DNA from: Chryseolinea soli
GTDB lineage: Bacteria > Bacteroidota > Bacteroidia > Cytophagales > Cyclobacteriaceae
DNA length: 64,000 nucleotides
Direction of reading: 5' to 3'
NCBI RefSeq assembly: GCF_003589925.1
Contig: NZ_CP032382.1
Coordinates: 6,138,001-6,202,000 of the forward strand
The translations under genes and the position numbers were made by a program. The notes beneath the pieces were generated by a model that saw only the letters and a list, made by a program, of their open reading frames with translations, ran no database searches and was not told where the DNA came from. Shown here one piece after another: positions 36,427 through 45,723 of this stretch (the first letter of the stretch is position 1; every line of letters begins with the position of its first letter).

Positions 36427-37281
36427 CTACTTTATATTAATGGCGTAGAACGACACGCCATAGCCTCCCCACACACCCAACGCATCATCGCCGTCGATGT
36501 TTGAGATGATCTCATTACCGGAAGATGAAAACGGGTTGCCCACTACATAGAGTTCCCGTTCCACGGTGCGCCAGAAATCGAAGTGGGCTCTGTCCATCGA
36601 GCAAAGTTTGACCCGCACACTGTCGCCACGCTTGAAATAGAGGTCGTCGATGACGTTGGTGAAATTCTCAGGCCCGCGAAGGATCGTAAACGTGAACTGC
36701 TGGCCGTTGAAATATTGATCGCCCACGGCCGACAGGTAAACCGGGATAAACCGGTTGTCCTTGTTGAGGCGTTGCGTGAATACACGGTAATAGTTGGCTT
36801 CCTCGGCGTTGTCGGTAAGCTGGCCATACACATAGCCCAGTGAATCTTTACCCGGCGCCAGTTCGAACCAGAGTTTATCAAATTTGGCTGGCGGCGGAAT
36901 GGTGGTCGATGCGGTGTAACGCTTGCCTTTCACTTCCACAGTTAGAGAGTACGTCTTTCCGACCTCCCCCTTCAACGACGTACCCTGATAGACGTACGGA
37001 GGAAAGAAATCGTCGTCGCGTTTTAGGGTAAGAATTTCCTCGGTTTCGCCGTCGCTCACAGTGACCTTTGCGGTGGATACGATCAGGTCGCGGATGTTGG
37101 CGGAATCGATGTTCATGAAATAGGAAGCACTGTTGCTGAGCACCACACGGGGAAAGCCCCCGCTTTCGATGGAGCCGTCGATCACCAACTTGGGTTCGTA
37201 GGCGGTTTGGTCCAACGAGGGTTCCGGCACACAGGCCAGGAGCAGTACAGCGGGTATGATCAAAAGAACAAGTCTATCCAT
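36427..37281 (-). CDS. DUF4249 lipoprotein
   Basis: A 284-residue lipoprotein (signal ending VLLLAC, Cys17) of the DUF4249 family. N-terminal EPKLVIDGSIESGGFPRVVL is typical, with an immunoglobulin-like first part (VTVSDGETEEILTL). It starts three bases after the stop of a TonB-dependent receptor gene, the standard partner of DUF4249 proteins in Bacteroidota. It probably acts as a cell-surface accessory to the receptor. Confidence 0.88.
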   Translation of the reverse strand: MDRLVLLIIPAVLLLACVPEPSLDQTAYEPKLVIDGSIESGGFPRVVLSNSASYFMNIDSANIRDLIVSTAKVTVSDGETEEILTLKRDDDFFPPYVYQGTSLKGEVGKTYSLTVEVKGKRYTASTTIPPPAKFDKLWFELAPGKDSLGYVYGQLTDNAEEANYYRVFTQRLNKDNRFIPVYLSAVGDQYFNGQQFTFTILRGPENFTNVIDDLYFKRGDSVRVKLCSMDRAHFDFWRTVERELYVVGNPFSSSGNEIISNIDGDDALGVWGGYGVSFYAINIK

Positions 37282-37284
37282 GGC

Positions 37285-39642
37285 TCAGAACTTTACGCGG
37301 TAAGTGAAGGCTGGAATGATGGGGAAAAGCGATACCTGCTTGATGCTGGTGTGCAGTTCGAGGTTTTCCAGGTTGCCCTCGGTTTCGAAATAGATATAAT
37401 AGGGATTCTTGCGACTGTACACATTGTAGATGGAAAAGATCCAGTACGATTCCCAGCGCGCGCTCTTGTGCGCCGCATAGGTCACGGCCAGGTCGAGCCG
37501 GTGATAGGCCGGCATACGAAACGAGTTCCGTGCACCATACTCGTTGATCACATTTCCCTGGATCACATACCGGGCCACCGGCAGGTTCAAAGCATTCCCT
37601 GTTCCATAGACAAACACACACGAGAAGGTCCACCGGGGAGAATATTCATAGTTGCCCAGCACGGAAAGATCGTGCAGCCGGTCGTACTTGGCAGCAAAGG
37701 GCTTGCCGTTGTTCAGTGCTTCGAATTGGCGCGTTGTCCGCGAAAGTGTATACGACACCTGGCCGTTCAGGCGCCCCTTCGGCTTTTTGATGGAGAACTC
37801 GCTGCCATACGAGGTGCCGCGGCCGAACACAAAGTTGTCGTCGAAGTTGTAGCCCTTGCTGTAGCCGATCACCACGCCTTCGCGGTATTCGATCTGCCGT
37901 TGCATGGCTTTGTAATAAAGCACCACCGAGGTCTCGATCCGGTTGTCACTGAAATTGCGGAAGTAGCCGGCCGAAAATTGATGGGCTGTCTGCGGCTTGA
38001 TCACGGCAGAGCTGGGCACCCAAATATCCAACGGCAGCGACACCGACGACAGCGGTGCCATGTGCATGTACTGGACCGTCTTATCATACGAAACTTTGAC
38101 CGACGACGCCGGCGTCAGACTATACCGCAAGGACGCACGCGGCTCGATGTTGCCGTAGTTCTGGATGCGTTTGTGCTTGCTGTACGTGATCGTGTCCAGG
38201 ATCTGAAAGTTGTCGTCTTCGATGTAGCGCGTGAACGGACCAAGCTGACTGTAGCCCGAAAACCGGATGCCCACGCTTAGTTCGGCACGCTCGCTTAGCG
38301 TGATCTTGTCATTGAAGTACAGCGCCGCCTCGTCGGCCTTGAGTTTCAGGGGCGGGCCCACATTGAGCGAGACATCATCACTCGAAGCGCTCACGTTGTT
38401 GGGCCTCAGGGCGTGGCGGGTATAGGTGAGTCCCCACGCCAGGTCGTGTTTGTTCTTTTGGAGACCGAACTGATACGTAAAGCCGACGTCGCTGATGTCG
38501 GAAACAATATCGAACGTATACGAACTGATGTCGGCGCCAAAGCCCATATCATAGCCGGAAGCTTGCACAGACAACTCCGTAAAAAGACGTTCCCCGGTAT
38601 GTTGCCACGCCACGGACGCAGTTTTGTTTTTCCAGGTGATCGCATTCGAAAAACTGGAACTCGTGTTGTAGTTAAAATCGTCGGCACCATAGTAGGTTCG
38701 TATGCTGAGGCGGTCTCGCGGCGAAAGGCGGTAGTCGAAGTTTACGTTGAGGTCGTAAAAATAATAATCGATATTCCGTTTCAGCAGCCCGAGTTCGTGC
38801 AGGCCACGGGCAAAGAGATCGACATAGGTGCGGCGGGCGGCGACAAGAAACGACCCTTTGTTTTTCTTCACCGGCCCTTCCACCAAAGCCGTTGCCGCCA
38901 CCAGACCGATGCTCCCCTCACCTTTCAATTCCTGGTCGTTACCGCTTCGCGTCGACACTCTGGTGATGCACGATAACCGGCCGCCGTAATACGAAGGTAT
39001 ACCCCCCTTGTACATATCCAACCCCTGAACGGCAGTGCCGTTAAAGATGGAGAAGAATCCAAACAGGTGGCTGGGGTTGTATACGGTGGAATGATCCAGC
39101 AACATCAGGTTCTGATCTACTGCGCCACCGCGTACATAAAAACCCGTGCTCCCCTCACCCGAGGTTTGCACCCCCGGCATCAGTTGCAGGATTCGGATGG
39201 GATCTACCTCGCCCAACAAATAGGGCAATTTTTCAATGTCTTTTCGCTGCAGGGAGATGAGGCCTGTTTCGGTTTGGGTCACGGCTTCATCGGCAGCCTT
39301 TTCCGCCACGATCACTTCGGAGAGGGTCGTGCTCTCGGAGGTTAGTTTTATGCTGAGCGTTTGGGAGGTCTGTGCATTTACAACAACGGTGTCGCGTTTA
39401 TACCCAACAAATGAAAACACCACCTGGTAACGTCCTGGAGGAACAGCAAGCTGGAAAAATCCGGTCGTATCGGTGGCCGCTCCTTTGTTCAGGGTTGGAA
39501 TGAAGAGTGTACATCCCGGAAGGGGCGAGCCCGTGGTGGCGTCGTGAACGTAGCCGGAAAGCATATTGTCTTGCGCCCGGGCCAATATGGCCAGCGACAA
39601 TAGCACCAAGGTGAACGCTACTTTTCGAGAGGGAGAACGCAC
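37285..39642 (-). CDS. TonB-dependent receptor (CarboxypepD-regulatory-like/plug/barrel)
   Basis: A 785-residue outer-membrane receptor. I chose the GTG at 39642 because it opens a signal peptide (MRSPSRKVAFTLVLLSLAIL); there is no ATG nearby. Domains in order: carboxypeptidase-D-like beta-sandwich (~26-105; LSGYVHDATTGSPLPG), plug (~125-235; YVRGGAVDQNLMLLD), and a beta-barrel ending in Phe (YRVKF). It transports an unknown nutrient with TonB energy. It is translated just before a DUF4249 lipoprotein, forming a two-gene operon. Confidence 0.9.
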   Translation of the reverse strand: MRSPSRKVAFTLVLLSLAILARAQDNMLSGYVHDATTGSPLPGCTLFIPTLNKGAATDTTGFFQLAVPPGRYQVVFSFVGYKRDTVVVNAQTSQTLSIKLTSESTTLSEVIVAEKAADEAVTQTETGLISLQRKDIEKLPYLLGEVDPIRILQLMPGVQTSGEGSTGFYVRGGAVDQNLMLLDHSTVYNPSHLFGFFSIFNGTAVQGLDMYKGGIPSYYGGRLSCITRVSTRSGNDQELKGEGSIGLVAATALVEGPVKKNKGSFLVAARRTYVDLFARGLHELGLLKRNIDYYFYDLNVNFDYRLSPRDRLSIRTYYGADDFNYNTSSSFSNAITWKNKTASVAWQHTGERLFTELSVQASGYDMGFGADISSYTFDIVSDISDVGFTYQFGLQKNKHDLAWGLTYTRHALRPNNVSASSDDVSLNVGPPLKLKADEAALYFNDKITLSERAELSVGIRFSGYSQLGPFTRYIEDDNFQILDTITYSKHKRIQNYGNIEPRASLRYSLTPASSVKVSYDKTVQYMHMAPLSSVSLPLDIWVPSSAVIKPQTAHQFSAGYFRNFSDNRIETSVVLYYKAMQRQIEYREGVVIGYSKGYNFDDNFVFGRGTSYGSEFSIKKPKGRLNGQVSYTLSRTTRQFEALNNGKPFAAKYDRLHDLSVLGNYEYSPRWTFSCVFVYGTGNALNLPVARYVIQGNVINEYGARNSFRMPAYHRLDLAVTYAAHKSARWESYWIFSIYNVYSRKNPYYIYFETEGNLENLELHTSIKQVSLFPIIPAFTYRVKF

Positions 39643-39919
39643 TTTTTTGAGAACCGGGTCTAAAACAAGATTCAAATATACTGGCAAGACCTCACCCGCA
39701 GGCTCCAATTTCAGCCACAATATTACATCTGTCCAACTAATCCGGCAGGCGCCAGCCTGGGAGCAAACAAATGCCCCACTTGTTGAGCCTAATAGCGGAA
39801 TGCCGTTACTGCGGGAACCAATTAACGGGATTGAAGGTGTCTCGTTACAAGGAAGAACTCACTTGTCAAAACGCGAATAAAGGTTTATCAGAAATGGACA
39901 TTACCACAACAGCTAATCG
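39643..39919. other. Intergenic region
   Basis: About 277 bases between two minus-strand genes; no gene or clear promoter is seen. Confidence 0.3.
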
Positions 39920-40729
39920 TTACGTTGTTTTAACGTCGTGTAAAACCAATAGTGGCAAATGTGTATGCGAAGCCATCTCCCGGGTGTAGTGCTTTTGGAT
40001 GAGGTGCCCCGAATCGCGTGCGATCATCGCGATCAATCCGGTGTCCCTGTGCTCGTTGAGATAAAAATTGATCCCCGCCATCACATCCCGGCTGAAGACC
40101 GTAGCGCGATCGCTTTCAATCTCGGGGTTGAAAATGGAAAGCAGGGCGCTGCGCTCCATTCTTTTCAAATAGTCGAGGTCAGTATTCTTTGGCCGGACAC
40201 TCACCACCCTCACTTTTGGCTCGATGATTAACAAGGCTATTTCCTTAAGAATGAGGAGCGAATCTTCGTCTTCCAAGGCGTCGAGATCAGTGGCCAAAAC
40301 AATCCTGTTCTTCCCTTTCATCATAAAATTCTCAAATCTCGCTACTTCCGGAATGACGAGCACCGGCAGCTTCGTTTTTGCGATTACGTTCACGGTGTTG
40401 CTGCCGATTAAAATTCTTTTTAGTCCGCTTGCCCCTTTCGTGCCCATGACAATCACATCGGGTTGCTGGACATCTGTGATTTCCTGAAGGGCGTCGACAA
40501 GACTCCCCTGCCCCACCGACGATCCGCAATGTAAGCTGGAGCCGAAAGACTTTTGCAACCCGAGCGCTACTGCCTCAAGTTTGCTCTTCGCTTCCGCCTC
40601 ATCCTCATCTTGCGCAATCACATGAACCATTTGGAGATGCGCGGATGCTCTTTTGGCCATTTCAGCTGCGAATGCCAAAGCGTTCGTTGATACATCAGAG
40701 AAATCGACGGGGGCGACAATAGTTTTCAT
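39920..40729 (-). CDS. Universal stress protein, two Usp domains
   Basis: A 269-residue tandem UspA protein. Domain 1 (~1-140) has the opening TIVAPVDFSDVSTNALAFAA and the ATP-loop-like GTKGASGLKRILIGSNT. Domain 2 (~145-268) is degenerate, with a less clear nucleotide motif. Cytoplasmic; Usp proteins are commonly induced under starvation or oxidative stress. Nearby 2Fe-2S and ferritin genes lie in the same direction but are separated by gaps. Confidence 0.87.
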   Translation of the reverse strand: MKTIVAPVDFSDVSTNALAFAAEMAKRASAHLQMVHVIAQDEDEAEAKSKLEAVALGLQKSFGSSLHCGSSVGQGSLVDALQEITDVQQPDVIVMGTKGASGLKRILIGSNTVNVIAKTKLPVLVIPEVARFENFMMKGKNRIVLATDLDALEDEDSLLILKEIALLIIEPKVRVVSVRPKNTDLDYLKRMERSALLSIFNPEIESDRATVFSRDVMAGINFYLNEHRDTGLIAMIARDSGHLIQKHYTREMASHTHLPLLVLHDVKTT

Positions 40730-41034
40730 ATCATTTCGATTTCATTAACAAGGTGGATCCAAAATGACCCGGTATACTTTTACGGGTAGTAAGAAAGAGA
40801 CTATTTCAATTCGTCACCCACACCGCATTGAAGCATCAATAGTCTGGAGATTATAACCTGTTCGTTAATCGGGTTGGGCGCCGGCATGTGTTTGGCTAAT
40901 TCTAAGCTACGAAGAAAACCGCGCCGGGCAATGCAATTATGACTTTGTCCAACGGATAAGAAGATTCGGAGTAGGTGAACCACGGTATTCCGTGAGGCAA
41001 GCTTCACCTCCGGGTAACCGGTGATCTTGTGGAT
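40730..41034. other. Intergenic region, possible small frame
   Basis: 305 bases. A 68-codon minus-strand frame starting at a GTG (40801-41007) is present, but nothing recognisable is encoded, so I do not call it a gene. Confidence 0.3.
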
Positions 41035-41316
41035 TTATGCTTTCTGATGACGGGGAGAACATTCATTGATCAAACCCACTGCCATTTCCTCACTGACTTG
41101 TAAATGCCACTCATTTTTGGGCATCACAGCGATTACAGGCCCCATTTTGCATCGGTCAGTGCAGCCGGTTTTGATCACCTGGACCTGTCGTTTAAGGTGA
41201 CGGTGCTTCACCTCGCCCTTCAGCTGCTTATACAATTGCTTTCCGCCCGACTTTTTACATTTGCTTCCACAGCAAACATAAAACACGCATTCAGGTGAGC
41301 GGGAGAAATGCTTCAT
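41035..41316 (-). CDS. Thioredoxin-like [2Fe-2S] ferredoxin domain protein
   Basis: A 93-residue (2Fe-2S) ferredoxin-like protein. Cluster ligands are visible as CCGSKC (near 15-20) and TGCTDRCKMGP (near 51-61), the pattern of thioredoxin-like ferredoxins (NuoE-like small forms). Electron carrier; the partner is unknown. It lies upstream of ferritin in the same iron/redox neighbourhood. Confidence 0.85.
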   Translation of the reverse strand: MKHFSRSPECVFYVCCGSKCKKSGGKQLYKQLKGEVKHRHLKRQVQVIKTGCTDRCKMGPVIAVMPKNEWHLQVSEEMAVGLINECSPRHQKA

Positions 41317-41422
41317 CGTTTTTGATTTAAAAACGCAAGGTAGCGATTTAACCTTACTTCGATCCGGGAGCAGGTGGTTTGGTTTTAAAAGGAATGGATG
41401 GTGGAAACCGGACTAAAAATAA

Positions 41423-41453
41423 AAAAGGCTGTCATCGAACATGAACAGCCTTT
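41423..41453 (-). terminator. Terminator after ferritin
   Basis: Stem AAAGGCTGT / ACAGCCTTT followed on the minus strand by TTTATTTTTAG. Confidence 0.75.
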
Positions 41454-41474
41454 CTCAATATTCCGTTATGGAGA

Positions 41475-42002
41475 TCAGTCTTTTTTCTTGAGATCGTGGA
41501 TCTCGCGGTCAATGTCGAATATGGCATCCTTCGCATTCATCTGATCGAAAATCTCGATGCAGCGGCGTGCCTGTCTCTCCTCTTCAAATTGTTCGTCGAG
41601 GTACCACTGTACGAACCGCGCCGTCTGGTAGTCGCGCGCTTTCTGGCAATGCTCAGTGATCTTGTTGAAGTTCTCGGTGATCTGGATCTCCTGGTCCAGC
41701 GCCATCACCAGGGCCGAGCGGAGGTCGGTAAAGTTGCGCTCGATATTGCTCACTTCCGGCGAGATGGCCAACGCGCCGGCATGCGTGATGTAATGAAAGA
41801 TCTTCATCATATGTTCGCGCTCTTCATCGGCCTGTTTTCTAAAAAACTCACCGCATCCGCGGAGACTTTGGGCATAACACCAGGCCGACATGGAGAGGTA
41901 CAGGGCTGACGAATGGGCTTCGACGGCCATCTGTTGATTGAGCATCTCCAGGACACTCTCCTGAAGGGATGTTTTCTGACGAAGTATAGATGTTGTACTC
42001 AT
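41475..42002 (-). CDS. ftnA: Ferritin
   Basis: A 175-residue non-haem ferritin that stores iron as a ferric mineral in a 24-mer. Ferroxidase-site residues are visible in MAVEAHSSALYLSM, ADEEREHM, and the helix DEQFEEERQA. The length fits the FtnA type. It has its own strong promoter and a terminator, so it is monocistronic. The symbol is by family, not by synteny. Confidence 0.9.
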   Translation of the reverse strand: MSTTSILRQKTSLQESVLEMLNQQMAVEAHSSALYLSMSAWCYAQSLRGCGEFFRKQADEEREHMMKIFHYITHAGALAISPEVSNIERNFTDLRSALVMALDQEIQITENFNKITEHCQKARDYQTARFVQWYLDEQFEEERQARRCIEIFDQMNAKDAIFDIDREIHDLKKKD

Positions 42003-42046
42003 GTTTCAGGTTTGATTTGTTGAATAGAAAAGGGTCTACTACCTGA

Positions 42047-42078
42047 CAAAGATATTTTGCTGGGGCGCAACCTTCCAA
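42047..42078 (-). promoter_or_regulatory. Promoter of the ferritin gene
   Basis: On the minus strand: TTG (42078-42076), 21 bases, TATCTTTG (42054-42047), a perfect TAnnTTTG. It lies 44 bases before the start codon. Confidence 0.6.
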
Positions 42079-42114
42079 CTAAACGGGGATCAACCTTGGT
42101 AATTTAGAAGAAGT

Positions 42115-42465
42115 CTAGTTCAACTCAGATAACGTGAGCGTAGACTGGGGAAAGATGGAGCTCCGGATCAGGAGGTCCTGCAACTTCAATTCGTACATCA
42201 TTTGGCCGTATAAAGTTCTCAGCCTGGCAAAGTCACGGAGGCTAAGGACAACAGCGTTACCCTTGCCCGAAAGCGGTACATTCACCTTGTCGCTAGCATT
42301 GGAAAGGTCCTTGAGGTAAGCTTCGATGTCGGTTCCGACCATGGACGAATACGTGAGCAGAAATTCACAGGTTGACTGCTGAATGGCCTGATCGCCAATC
42401 ACCAGCGTGAAAGAATTTCCGGAGTGGTTAAGCGAAAGCGGAAGAACTTGTGTAAGGAGCTCCAA
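42115..42465 (-). CDS. Hypothetical protein, 116 aa
   Basis: Not recognised. A 116-residue soluble protein, probably started at TTG (42465), directly downstream of a near-perfect promoter, which supports it being a real gene. Compact mixed composition with a likely C-terminal helix pair (LRTLYGQMMYELKLQDLLIR). The gene upstream of ferritin on the same strand; a role in iron handling is only a guess from position. Confidence 0.6.
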   Translation of the reverse strand: MELLTQVLPLSLNHSGNSFTLVIGDQAIQQSTCEFLLTYSSMVGTDIEAYLKDLSNASDKVNVPLSGKGNAVVLSLRDFARLRTLYGQMMYELKLQDLLIRSSIFPQSTLTLSELN

Positions 42466-42484
42466 CTGGTCGAATTTTGATGCA

Positions 42485-42515
42485 CAAAAATACGTCGGGA
42501 TCGCTGGATATCAAA
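42485..42515 (-). promoter_or_regulatory. Promoter of the 116-aa hypothetical gene
   Basis: On the minus strand: TTTG (42515-42512), exactly 19 bases, TATTTTTG (42492-42485). This matches the full Bacteroidota consensus. Confidence 0.65.
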
Positions 42516-42973
42516 GGTTAATTAGAAAAATTCTAAATAATGTAAACGAAGAAAAATTATGGCAGCCCCAGACTCCTCAAAAACCGCCTAATTTCCTATA
42601 AAAACGCAGTTTTTCGTCCCTTTCTGAATTTAATGTGACGCGAAAGTGATACAGATTTCGCCCAAGCCCGTGATCCCAATCATTTCGCACCTGGCGACAA
42701 GAAGCTCTCCGGAGTACAAGGATTTCAGCGGGGCCCCTCAAGATGGGGTTCGGAATGGCGATAGACGCAAAGGGCTGATCTACGAATCAAAAATCGAAAC
42801 GGCGCGTACGTCGCCAGGAAAATCGCACAACTTCATACCTACACGCTAGCTTCCGTCAATGGAATAACATTTTAATCTTCTCTTGTCGCAAAAACCCCTT
42901 CTAATGTCGTCTCCTCCCCCGGTAATGTGGCTTTTTGCTAGTGACATTTATGTCGTCCTAACACTGATGTACA
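42516..42973. other. Intergenic region
   Basis: About 460 bases between divergent genes; apart from the small frame at its right end, I see nothing that I can support. Confidence 0.3.
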
Positions 42974-43072
42974 ATGGGAAAAATTATCGTCATCTCAGAC
43001 ATTACACTCGACTGCTACTGTGGTGGTTTGAAAGACCAGGAGCGGCAAAATTTTAACGCATCCTACACATGA
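42974..43072 (+). pseudogene. Small frame, possible remnant of a RibD/DHFR-like gene
   Basis: A 32-residue frame starting MGKIIVISDITLDCY, which resembles the first strand of RibD C-terminal/dihydrofolate-reductase-like proteins. It stops at once by a TGA that overlaps the next ATG (ATGA). It could be a truncated gene or a short leader that couples translation. Low certainty. Confidence 0.3.
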
Positions 43073-43560
43073 GGTCTAAAATCAAAACTATTCTGCAGGC
43101 AGTTTTAGTTCTATTATTTTTTGAATCATGTACACCACAAAACTCAAACATGAAAGAGACGCCATCATTTCTCTCTGTGCTTCATGCACACCTCAAAGCG
43201 ATAGAGGAAAAGGACCTTGAAAAATTTGAACCAACGGTTGCCGAAAATGTGAGCACTATCGACCCTAACGGAATAAAAACGGATGGAAAAAAAGCGTTTC
43301 TGGATTTTCATAAAAACTGGTTTGCTCAATCCAATTGGGAACGCAAAGACACGATTTTGACAACATCAGTAACGGATTCCATAGGCTATTCCGTCATTCA
43401 GTATCAATACATTCAAAAGGATGAATCGGGCAACATCCTGATTCAAGTCCATGCATACCAGATTTTAATATTTGAAAATTTAGATGCTGGCTGGCAGCTC
43501 GTATACGATCAAAACACGGGGATTCAGGAATTCAACAAAGGAATCGACACTCAGCGTTAA
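43069..43560 (+). CDS. SnoaL/NTF2-like lipoprotein (DUF4440-type)
   Basis: A 163-residue NTF2-fold protein with a lipoprotein signal (VLLFFESCTPQ). The body has the opening helix HAHLKAIEEKDLEKFEPTVA and later strands ending WQLVYDQNTGIQEF, as in SnoaL-like/DUF4440 proteins. Its start overlaps the stop of the preceding mini-frame. The function is unknown. Confidence 0.75.
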   Translation: MRSKIKTILQAVLVLLFFESCTPQNSNMKETPSFLSVLHAHLKAIEEKDLEKFEPTVAENVSTIDPNGIKTDGKKAFLDFHKNWFAQSNWERKDTILTTSVTDSIGYSVIQYQYIQKDESGNILIQVHAYQILIFENLDAGWQLVYDQNTGIQEFNKGIDTQR

Positions 43561-43610
43561 GATGGTAGCACAACTTCTGTGAACCTTTCTAACGCATTAC
43601 ATAACCGAAA

Positions 43611-43679
43611 AAAAGAAAAAGGCAGCTGCATTCGATGTAACTGCCTGATTATCTGATCCCCCTGTCGGAATCGAACCAA
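43611..43679 (-). repeat. Direct repeat: tRNA-Thr 3' end plus terminator (distal copy)
   Basis: Nearly identical to 45433-45500. It holds a terminator hairpin (43621-43645, followed on the minus strand by TTTTTCTTTT) and then the last bases of the tRNA-Thr gene (T-arm and acceptor, CCCCCTGTCGGAATCGAACC on the plus strand). The two copies bracket about 1.8 kb, as attachment-site repeats do when an element enters the 3' end of a tRNA gene. Confidence 0.7.
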
Positions 43680-43766
43680 TGCCACTAACCCCTTTAAAAA
43701 ACGTCCCAAAGCCATTTTTATGATTTTAAACTCAGCAATACACATTATTGCTGAGTTTGGAGTTTT

Positions 43767-44870
43767 TCAACATCCTTTATTTGGTATGAGATAGATCACG
43801 TTGCCCGAAACAGATAAATTGAAGCCATAATTTTCTGTAGTAGGAAGTAATAGTTGTTGCCATGTTTTGCCCATGTCGGATGACCGGAATATACCATCTG
43901 AGCGACCACATAGTAAATATTTACCCATTTGTTTGATTGATGAAATCTCCGGTGAAGATTGAAGTAACCCTATTTTTTTCATGAATAAACTACTCCAGGA
44001 AGGCTGAAGATCTTCACCTATGGCTTTCCAGGTTTTTCCATTATCCATTGAAATGTGTAGGCTGTTTGTTTGGGTTACTATGTTGTTTACTATAGCAGCA
44101 AATCCTCCATCAATACGTTCCACAGCGATGCCAACACCCCCTTCATTGATCACAAGATCCCAGTTTTGACCATCGTCGGTGGATCTTAATATTCCCTCTT
44201 TGGAGGCAGCCAACAGTACACCGTTTGACTCTACCAATTTCATTCCCCAGCCCCCAACATGCACTTGCTTCCAGGTTTCCCCATTGTTCGTCGATCTAAA
44301 AAGGCTGTTGCTGGAAACGATGAAAACTGTGCCTCCGGCAGTTTCGAAAATGGTGCGTACAAATTTTTCTTTATAATGCGTGTACATCCAATCTATCGTT
44401 CCGTTTAGGCGTACGGCTTGCTCTTGAAAATTCTTGTACACGGGCGACCAGTTACTCGTTCCGTTTACTTTTTGTAAAAATTGGCCCCTGAAATTATAGG
44501 CAAATATCCCATTCTTGCCAGGGGCAATGTTCGCCTGTTTACCAGGGAAGATCTCTTTTGTCCAAAAAGAAGTTGTGGAATTTGGTTCACTGTGATAAAC
44601 CCCATTTCCAGCACGTAAATAGAGCCCACGGTCATTTGCAAAGAACCCATCTCTCCGTACACCTTCTCTCTGCAAATTTTCAGGCAGCCCTTTGCTAATA
44701 TCCTGCCAGGTTTGTCCGCCATCAGTAGATTTGAAAATGATGTTGCCAATCCCCGATGACTTGCCCTCTTTTATTGGTTTCTTTCTTGCTTCCTTTTCTT
44801 TTAGCACAAAAGAATTTAGTAGAAATAATACCAGGAGGATAGCCGGAGTAAACACAAATACTTTTTTCAT
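43767..44870 (-). CDS. Exported Asp-box/YCF48-like repeat protein
   Basis: A 367-residue protein predicted to form a beta-propeller of the sialidase/YCF48 type. The ATG at 44870 gives a signal anchor (MKKVFVFTPAILLVLFLLNS). Five Asp-box motifs are visible: STDGGQTW, STNNGETW, STDDGQNW, SMDNGKTW and SSDMGKTW. Such propellers usually bind ligands or assist assembly; no catalytic residues are evident. It is the main gene inside the 1.8-kb segment bounded by the tRNA-Thr repeats, and it is A/T-richer than the neighbouring genes, in agreement with acquisition. Confidence 0.8.
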   Translation of the reverse strand: MKKVFVFTPAILLVLFLLNSFVLKEKEARKKPIKEGKSSGIGNIIFKSTDGGQTWQDISKGLPENLQREGVRRDGFFANDRGLYLRAGNGVYHSEPNSTTSFWTKEIFPGKQANIAPGKNGIFAYNFRGQFLQKVNGTSNWSPVYKNFQEQAVRLNGTIDWMYTHYKEKFVRTIFETAGGTVFIVSSNSLFRSTNNGETWKQVHVGGWGMKLVESNGVLLAASKEGILRSTDDGQNWDLVINEGGVGIAVERIDGGFAAIVNNIVTQTNSLHISMDNGKTWKAIGEDLQPSWSSLFMKKIGLLQSSPEISSIKQMGKYLLCGRSDGIFRSSDMGKTWQQLLLPTTENYGFNLSVSGNVIYLIPNKGC

Positions 44871-45099
44871 TTTTTTAATCTTTTTATCTTCCAACAAACC
44901 TACAAGTCTTTGTGCTCGGCTTTGTAAAGCGCTTGTAAAAAGATGTAAACGAGATGTAAAAGTTACTTGGATAGCAAAATGTGAATGCTGAATACTGAAT
45001 CTTTGCCAGTAATGATTGTTCACATAGACCTATGTGCCATTAGAGAGAATAGCGCGACATTATAAATAACAGGACCCTATATCAAGGCTTGTTGATGAT

Positions 45100-45360
45100 G
45101 TGGCCAAGCTCCGGCAAAAGATTCAGGAGCATATTAATACAACGACTAGTGTGGATAAGTATAAAACGTTGTTTGACATTAGTAATCGACTCGCTCAGGA
45201 AATTAATATCGATGGAGTGGATGATAACAAAGATGATGAGGCAGAATGGCGTCGAAGAAAACTTAAATCCGACTTCGCAAAGCTTTTCGACGAGCGTGAT
45301 AAATGGTCTCCTTTCAAACGCAAAGGAAGAGATGCCCTGCATCCTGATGAGTATTCATGA
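45100..45360 (+). pseudogene. Truncated coding remnant within the tRNA-Thr-bounded segment
   Basis: An open frame of 86 codons from a GTG (open upstream to 45070) with coherent composition (VAKLRQKIQEHINTTTSVDK; later KWSPFKRKGRDALHP) but no ATG and no recognised domain. It looks like the 3' end of a larger gene whose front was lost; it could also be a small gene of its own. Confidence 0.4.
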
Positions 45361-45432
45361 TTATTTGAATCGGTAGCGCGCTGCGTTTGCGAAATTATCA
45401 ACTGACCATTGTTGCGACCCACGAACGGAGCC

Positions 45433-45467
45433 AAAAGAAAAAGGCAGTCACATCGATGTAACTGCCT
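45433..45467 (-). terminator. Terminator of tRNA-Thr
   Basis: Almost perfect palindrome GGCAGT(T/C)ACATCGATGT..ACTGCC followed on the minus strand by TTTTTCTTTT. It is part of the direct repeat that recurs at 43.6 kb. Confidence 0.75.
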
Positions 45468-45476
45468 GATTATCTG

Positions 45477-45549
<73 letters not shown>

Positions 45550-45565
45550 TTTTTTCTTTTGCTCT

Positions 45566-45615
45566 CTACTGATTACAAATCAGTTTCCGCCTGCTGGCGG
45601 ATGAGCTAAGGAGCC
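45566..45615 (-). pseudogene. 5' partial tRNA-Thr copy with palindromic insert in the D-arm
   Basis: On the minus strand: GGCTCCTTAGCTCA, then a palindromic TCCGCCAGCAGGCGGA in place of the D-loop, then the anticodon arm CTGATTTGTAATCAG. The T-arm and 3' acceptor are missing. It lies 17 bases upstream of the intact tRNA gene. Confidence 0.7.
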
Positions 45616-45723
45616 AAAATGGAGGTGCAAAAATAGAGTAAGAATGCGTTTTCGCAAATACTTGTCCCAAATTACTTCAACATTTTTCGGGTTTTTTAAA
45701 GGCTCCAAGGCCCTTTTGAGGCG

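Noticed and set aside
37207..38280. Plus-strand open frame of 357 codons
   Set aside because: Antisense to the TonB receptor and DUF4249 genes, with no start signals and no domain.
40801..41007. 68-codon minus-strand frame between the stress-protein and 2Fe-2S genes
   Set aside because: Begins with GTG, shows no recognisable domain and no clear promoter; it may be chance.
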